A DNA stretch of 64,000 nt from Nocardioides lianchengensis (GTDB lineage: Bacteria; Actinomycetota; Actinomycetes; Propionibacteriales; Nocardioidaceae): assembly GCF_900101465.1 (NCBI RefSeq), contig NZ_FMZM01000001.1, positions 620,001-684,000 on the forward strand. Reading direction: 5' to 3'. The notes under the pieces are model-generated. The model did no database searches. It was not told where the DNA came from and saw only the letters and a program-made list of their open reading frames with translations. Shown here in pieces: positions 60,763 through 64,000 of this stretch. The translations under genes were made by a program, and so were the position numbers. The stretch's first letter is position 1, and every line of letters starts with the position of its first letter.

Positions 60763-61382
60763 AGATCCAGGGCTCGAACGTCATCGACGCACCGGTCGAC
60801 CAGGTCTGGGCCGCCCTCCTCGACCCGTCGGTCCTGGTCGCGACCATCCCGGGCTGCGAGCGGCTGGCCTCCACCGGCGAACACGCCTACGACATGACCG
60901 TCACCGCCGGGGTGGCCGCCATCAAGGGCACCTACGCCGGGAGCTGCGCGCTCTCCGACCTGGTCGAGCGCCAGTCGCTGACGATGACCCTCTCCGGCGC
61001 GGGCGCCCCCGGCACGGTCGACGCCCGGGTGGCCGTGTCGTTCACCGCGGTCGACGGCGGCACCCAGGTCTCGTACGACGCGGACGCCACCGTCGGCGGG
61101 CCCGTCGGCGGGGTCGGCCAGCGGATGCTGACCAGCGTCTCGAAGCGGATGGCGGCTGAGTTCTTCGGCAACGTCGGCCGGGCCATCACCGACCCGGCTC
61201 CCGCCGCCGCTGCGCCCGCCGCTGCTCCGGTCGCCGGTTCCGCCGCTGCTCCCGCGCCGACCGTGTTCACCGCGCCCGCGAAGGCGTCCTCGCCGGACGA
61301 CTTCCTCCGCGGGGTGGCGGTCGGTGCCGGCCTGGTCGTGCTGGGCGTGGTCGTGGGCTCGCTGTTCGGGCGGCGGCGGTGA
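60759..61382 (+). CDS. CoxG family SRPBCC protein with C-terminal membrane anchor
   Basis: Protein of 207 aa. Residues 1-140 form an SRPBCC (CoxG) domain (IQGSNVIDAPVDQVWAALLD, IPGCERLASTG, VGGVGQRMLTSVSKRMAAEFF). A Pro/Ala linker (about 145-180) and a membrane helix (FLRGVAVGAGLVVLGVVVGSLF) follow. In aerobic CO oxidation CoxG anchors the hydroxylase at the membrane; the same task is likely here, linking the enzyme to the respiratory chain. GTG 60759 overlaps the large-subunit stop. Confidence 0.88.
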   Translation: MKIQGSNVIDAPVDQVWAALLDPSVLVATIPGCERLASTGEHAYDMTVTAGVAAIKGTYAGSCALSDLVERQSLTMTLSGAGAPGTVDARVAVSFTAVDGGTQVSYDADATVGGPVGGVGQRMLTSVSKRMAAEFFGNVGRAITDPAPAAAAPAAAPVAGSAAAPAPTVFTAPAKASSPDDFLRGVAVGAGLVVLGVVVGSLFGRRR

Positions 61383-61490
61383 GCTGGCCACCGATCGGGC
61401 GTGGCGAACGGTGGCTGGCCCACCGCCGCCCGGCGGCCCGCCGTACCCGCGGTGAGCTGGCCACCGATCGGTCGGCTCGAACGGTGGACG
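61379..61490. repeat. 73-bp-spaced direct repeats before the amidase gene
   Basis: GTGAGCTGGCCACCGATCGG occurs at 61379-61398 and 61452-61471, each followed by GAACGGTGG after a short variable stretch, so each copy can also form a CCACCG/CGGTGG hairpin. The first copy begins at the end of the CoxG-type gene. Possible operators or a local duplication. Confidence 0.65.
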
Positions 61491-61518
61491 GCTCGCCGCC
61501 GTCCCGGGACCGGCGCGG

Positions 61519-62919
61519 ATGAGCACGATCACCCCCGACTCCACCGCGCGCGCTATGGCCGCCGCGGTGCGGGACCGCCGGATCAGCGCGCGCGAGCTCC
61601 TCGAGCTGCACCTGGAGCGGATCGCCGAGCGCAACCCCGAGCTGAACGCGGTCGTCAGCCTCGACGCCGACCGGGCGCGGGCGGGGGCCGACGCGGCCGA
61701 CCGCTACCAGGCCGGCGGCGGTCGGCTCGGCGCGCTGCACGGGCTGCCGTACGCCCCCAAGGACACCCACGCCACGGCGGGCTGGCGGACGACGTACGGC
61801 TCACCGCTGCGCGCCGACCACGTCCCCGATACCGACGAGCTGATCGTCGAGCGGGCCCGCCGTGCGGGCGTCGTCGTCGTCGGCAAGACCAACGTGCCGG
61901 AGTTCGCGGCCGGCTCGCACACCTTCAACCCGGTCTTCGGCACCACCCGCAACCCGCACGACCCGAGCCGCAGCGCGGGCGGGTCGAGCGGGGGAGCGGC
62001 GTCAGCGCTCGCGTCCGGGATGGTGCCGCTCGCCGACGGCTCCGACATGGGCGGCTCGCTGCGCAACCCGGCGTCGTTCTGCGGCGTCGTCGGCCTGCGC
62101 CCGAGCCTGGGTCGGGTGCCCGAGTGGCCGCTCTACAACCAGTGGGAGACCACCTCGGTCGGCGGCCCGATGGCCCGCACCGTCGACGACCTGGCCCTGC
62201 TGCTCGGGGTGCTCGCCGGCCCCGATCCGCGGGTCCCGCACGCGCTCGGTGACCCGGGCCGGGTCTTCGCCGAGCCGCTGCCGACCGGCACCGGCGCGCT
62301 CGACGGGCTGCGCGTCGCACTCAGCGTCGACCTCGGTGGCGCCTTCGAGGTCGACCACCGGGTGGCGGCGGTCGTCGAGGCGGCCGGGACCACCTTCAGC
62401 CGGGCCGGGGCGCAGGTCGTCGGCGCCCACCCTGACCTCCGCGAGGCCGACGACACCTTCCGCACCCTGCGCGCCTGGCACCTGCAGGCCAAGCTCGGAC
62501 CGCTGCTGGCCGAGCACCCCGACGGGATGAAGCAGAGCCTGGCCGACAACATCCGGCTCGGCGCGGACCTCACCGGCGCCGACGTCGCCCGCGCCTACAC
62601 CCAGCGCACCACGCTCGCCGAGCGGATGCGCCTGTTCTTCACCGAGTACGACGTCCTCGCGCTGCCCGTCTCGCAGGTGCCGCCGTTCCCGGCCGACCAG
62701 GAGTACCCCGCCGAGATCAACGGCCGGCCGCAGGCGACGTACCTCGACTGGATGCGCTCGGCCTACCTGATCACCGTGACCGGCTGCCCGGCGATCGCCG
62801 TACCCGCCGGGCGGACGCCGGAGGGCCTGCCGGTCGGGGTCCAGCTGGTCGCCCCGCACGGGTCGGACCGGAGGCTGCTGGAGGTCGCGGCGGCGTTCGA
62901 GGCGGCCGCCCGGGAGTAG
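61519..62919 (+). CDS. amidase signature family protein
   Basis: Amidase of 466 aa with the Ser-cisSer-Lys triad: Lys in GLPYAPKDTHAT, and the Gly/Ser-rich SAGGSSGGAAS followed by DGSDMGGSLRNPA. The C-terminal part has GCPAIAVPAGRTPEGLPVGVQL. It hydrolyses a C-N amide bond; with its neighbours it may act on a ureido acid or amide from a nucleobase (for example ureidomalonase- or allophanate-hydrolase-like), but this is inferred. It is separated from the CoxG-type gene by repeats, so it may have its own control. Confidence 0.9.
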   Translation: MSTITPDSTARAMAAAVRDRRISARELLELHLERIAERNPELNAVVSLDADRARAGADAADRYQAGGGRLGALHGLPYAPKDTHATAGWRTTYGSPLRADHVPDTDELIVERARRAGVVVVGKTNVPEFAAGSHTFNPVFGTTRNPHDPSRSAGGSSGGAASALASGMVPLADGSDMGGSLRNPASFCGVVGLRPSLGRVPEWPLYNQWETTSVGGPMARTVDDLALLLGVLAGPDPRVPHALGDPGRVFAEPLPTGTGALDGLRVALSVDLGGAFEVDHRVAAVVEAAGTTFSRAGAQVVGAHPDLREADDTFRTLRAWHLQAKLGPLLAEHPDGMKQSLADNIRLGADLTGADVARAYTQRTTLAERMRLFFTEYDVLALPVSQVPPFPADQEYPAEINGRPQATYLDWMRSAYLITVTGCPAIAVPAGRTPEGLPVGVQLVAPHGSDRRLLEVAAAFEAAARE

Positions 62920-62937
62920 CACCGGGTACCGGCAGGT

Positions 62938-64000
62938 GTGACTGCCGACCTCGTGTACGTCGTCGCCGGAGGCAGCCTCCTCCTCGCGATCGTGCTCCCC
63001 GCGCTGCTGAGCCGGTGGGCCGTCTCGGCGCCGATGGTCCTGGTCGGCGTGGGGATGCTCCTGGGCCTGACGCCGCTGCCCGACGGCCTGCCGCTCGACC
63101 CGCAGGAGAACCGCGCGGCCATCGAGCACGTGACCGAGCTGGTCGTGATCGTGGCGCTGATGGGCGTCGGGCTGGCCCTGGACCGGCCGCTCGCCGTACG
63201 AGACCCCAGGACCTGGGGCGGCTGGGCCCCGACCTGGCGGCTGCTCGGCATCGCGATGCCGCTGACCATCGGCGCGATCGCGCTGCTCGGCTGGTGGGCC
63301 GGCCTGCCGGTGGCCGCGGCGGTGCTGCTCGGGGCGGTGCTGGCCCCGACCGACCCGGTGCTGGCCAGCGACGTGCAGGTCGCCGGGCCGCAGACCGGGC
63401 TGGAGGAGGAGGTCGACGAGCACGACGAGCTCCGGTTCACCCTCACCTCCGAGGCCGGGCTCAACGACGGGCTGGCCTTCCCGTTCGTCTACCTGGCGAT
63501 CCTGCTCGCCACCGAGGGCACGCTGCACGCGTTCGGCCTGGAGTGGTTCGGCCTGTACGTCGTGCTGAAGGTCGTCGTCGGGGTCGCGGTCGGGATCGGC
63601 GTGGGCCGGCTGCTGTCGCTGGTCGCGTTCCGGTCGCGCAGCGCCTCGTTGCGGGTCGCCGAGCGGGGCGAGTCGCTGCTCGCCCTGGCGGCGCTGCTGG
63701 CGGCGTACGGCGTCGGGGAGGTCGCGCACGGCTACGGCTTCCTGTCCGTGGTCGCCTGCGCGATGACCTTCCGCTCCGCGGAGCGCTCGCACGACTACCA
63801 CGCGGCGATGCACGAGGTGGCCGAGCGGCTGGAGCGGCTGCTCACCCTCTTCGTGCTGCTGGTGCTCGGCATCGCGCTGACCCGCGGGCTGCTGGACGCG
63901 CTCGACTGGCGCGGGGTGGCGATCGGGCTGGCGCTGCTGCTGGTGGTCCGGCCGGTGTCGGGGTTCGTCGCGCTGGCGGCGTTCGCCCGCCGCACCCACC
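62938..64000 (+). CDS. cation:proton antiporter, CPA1/NhaP type (cut by window end)
   Basis: Membrane antiporter; the first 354 codons are in the window. It starts GTG 62938 (VTADLVYVVAGGSLLLAIVL) and has about ten hydrophobic segments so far. The conserved PTDPVLASDV motif is followed by SEAGLNDGLAFPFVY, the Asp-containing ion site of Na+/H+ exchangers. It sits 18 bases after the amidase stop, perhaps on the same transcript. Role: export of Na+ or K+ against protons; a link to catabolism is not evident. Confidence 0.88.
   Translation, partial: MTADLVYVVAGGSLLLAIVLPALLSRWAVSAPMVLVGVGMLLGLTPLPDGLPLDPQENRAAIEHVTELVVIVALMGVGLALDRPLAVRDPRTWGGWAPTWRLLGIAMPLTIGAIALLGWWAGLPVAAAVLLGAVLAPTDPVLASDVQVAGPQTGLEEEVDEHDELRFTLTSEAGLNDGLAFPFVYLAILLATEGTLHAFGLEWFGLYVVLKVVVGVAVGIGVGRLLSLVAFRSRSASLRVAERGESLLALAALLAAYGVGEVAHGYGFLSVVACAMTFRSAERSHDYHAAMHEVAERLERLLTLFVLLVLGIALTRGLLDALDWRGVAIGLALLLVVRPVSGFVALAAFARRTH

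Noticed and set aside
62002-63999. 665-codon minus-strand ORF at the right edge
   Set aside because: It mirrors the amidase and the antiporter, both clear families on the plus strand.

Overview
The window is high-GC actinobacterial DNA (roughly 70% or more G+C) with strong G/C third-position codon use. Gene content, domain families and intergenic repeats fit the Nocardioidaceae, probably Nocardioides or a close relative. The left arm (ahcY, mtrA-mtrB-lpqB, comF-like, hpf, secA) matches the conserved sahH-mtrAB-lpqB-hpf-secA1 block known from mycobacteria. The middle (PHP phosphoesterase, marC, DEAD helicase, ferritin-like protein, DUF3107, TetR, moeZ) is another order typical of actinobacterial cores. 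These are chromosomal regions; I see no prophage, CRISPR array, tRNA, rRNA or intact insertion sequence.

Layout. 0-14 kb: housekeeping and envelope stress. It holds SAH hydrolase, the MtrAB-LpqB cell-wall/division system (interrupted by a 164-bp inverted-repeat mobile element between mtrA and mtrB), a ComF-type phosphoribosyltransferase, a 370-nt structured leader (candidate raiA-type RNA) before the long ribosome hibernation factor gene, a NarL-type regulator, a YcaQ-type DNA glycosylase, and secA. 12.9-20.2 kb, mostly minus strand: Rv3235-like and LysM proteins, then an overlapping operon read right to left: secreted nuclease-like protein, PRC/MgtE-N/CBS protein, DUF1003 membrane protein, Mrp Fe-S carrier, TatB. 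20.3-28.6 kb: genes suggestive of surface-polymer metabolism (glycosyltransferase, LicD-methyltransferase fusion, coiled-coil protein, a second secreted nuclease-like protein, sulfotransferase-like protein, secreted phospholipase D-like protein), with an acyl-CoA dehydrogenase inserted. 28.8-45.8 kb: MaoC hydratase, MFS transporter, CASTOR/POLLUX-like channel, lipoprotein, small conserved proteins, PHP/MarC, SDR, ParA coupled to an L,D-transpeptidase, DEAD helicase, DUF3107-TetR-moeZ, secreted serine protease and an alkyltransferase-like DNA repair protein. 45.8-50.5 kb: a multi-TM SCO7613-type protein, an exported GH10 glycosidase with atypical codon use, and a small membrane protein.

50.5-62.9 kb is a coherent nitrogen-heterocycle catabolic locus. 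A PucR regulator sits between two divergent blocks. Leftward is DUF2877-FdrA-DUF1116, the three-part oxamate/oxalurate carbamoyltransferase set. Rightward is an NCS2 purine/pyrimidine permease, the FAD, 2Fe-2S and molybdopterin subunits of a xanthine-dehydrogenase/CO-dehydrogenase-type hydroxylase, a CoxG-type membrane-anchored SRPBCC protein, and an amidase. A plausible flow is uptake, ring hydroxylation, hydrolysis and phosphorolytic carbamoyl transfer; the ring-opening enzyme and carbamate kinase are not in the window. The right edge cuts a CPA1-type cation/proton antiporter.

Regulatory architecture. At least ten genes carry a TAnnnT-like -10 hexamer 6-7 nt before the start codon, as expected for leaderless transcripts, which are common in actinobacteria. 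Two families of dispersed palindromes occur in the spacers: REP-like units with invariant loops and covarying stems, and hairpins built on GCCGAGTC arms. One REP-type unit has been absorbed into the C-terminus of the iron-sulfur subunit.
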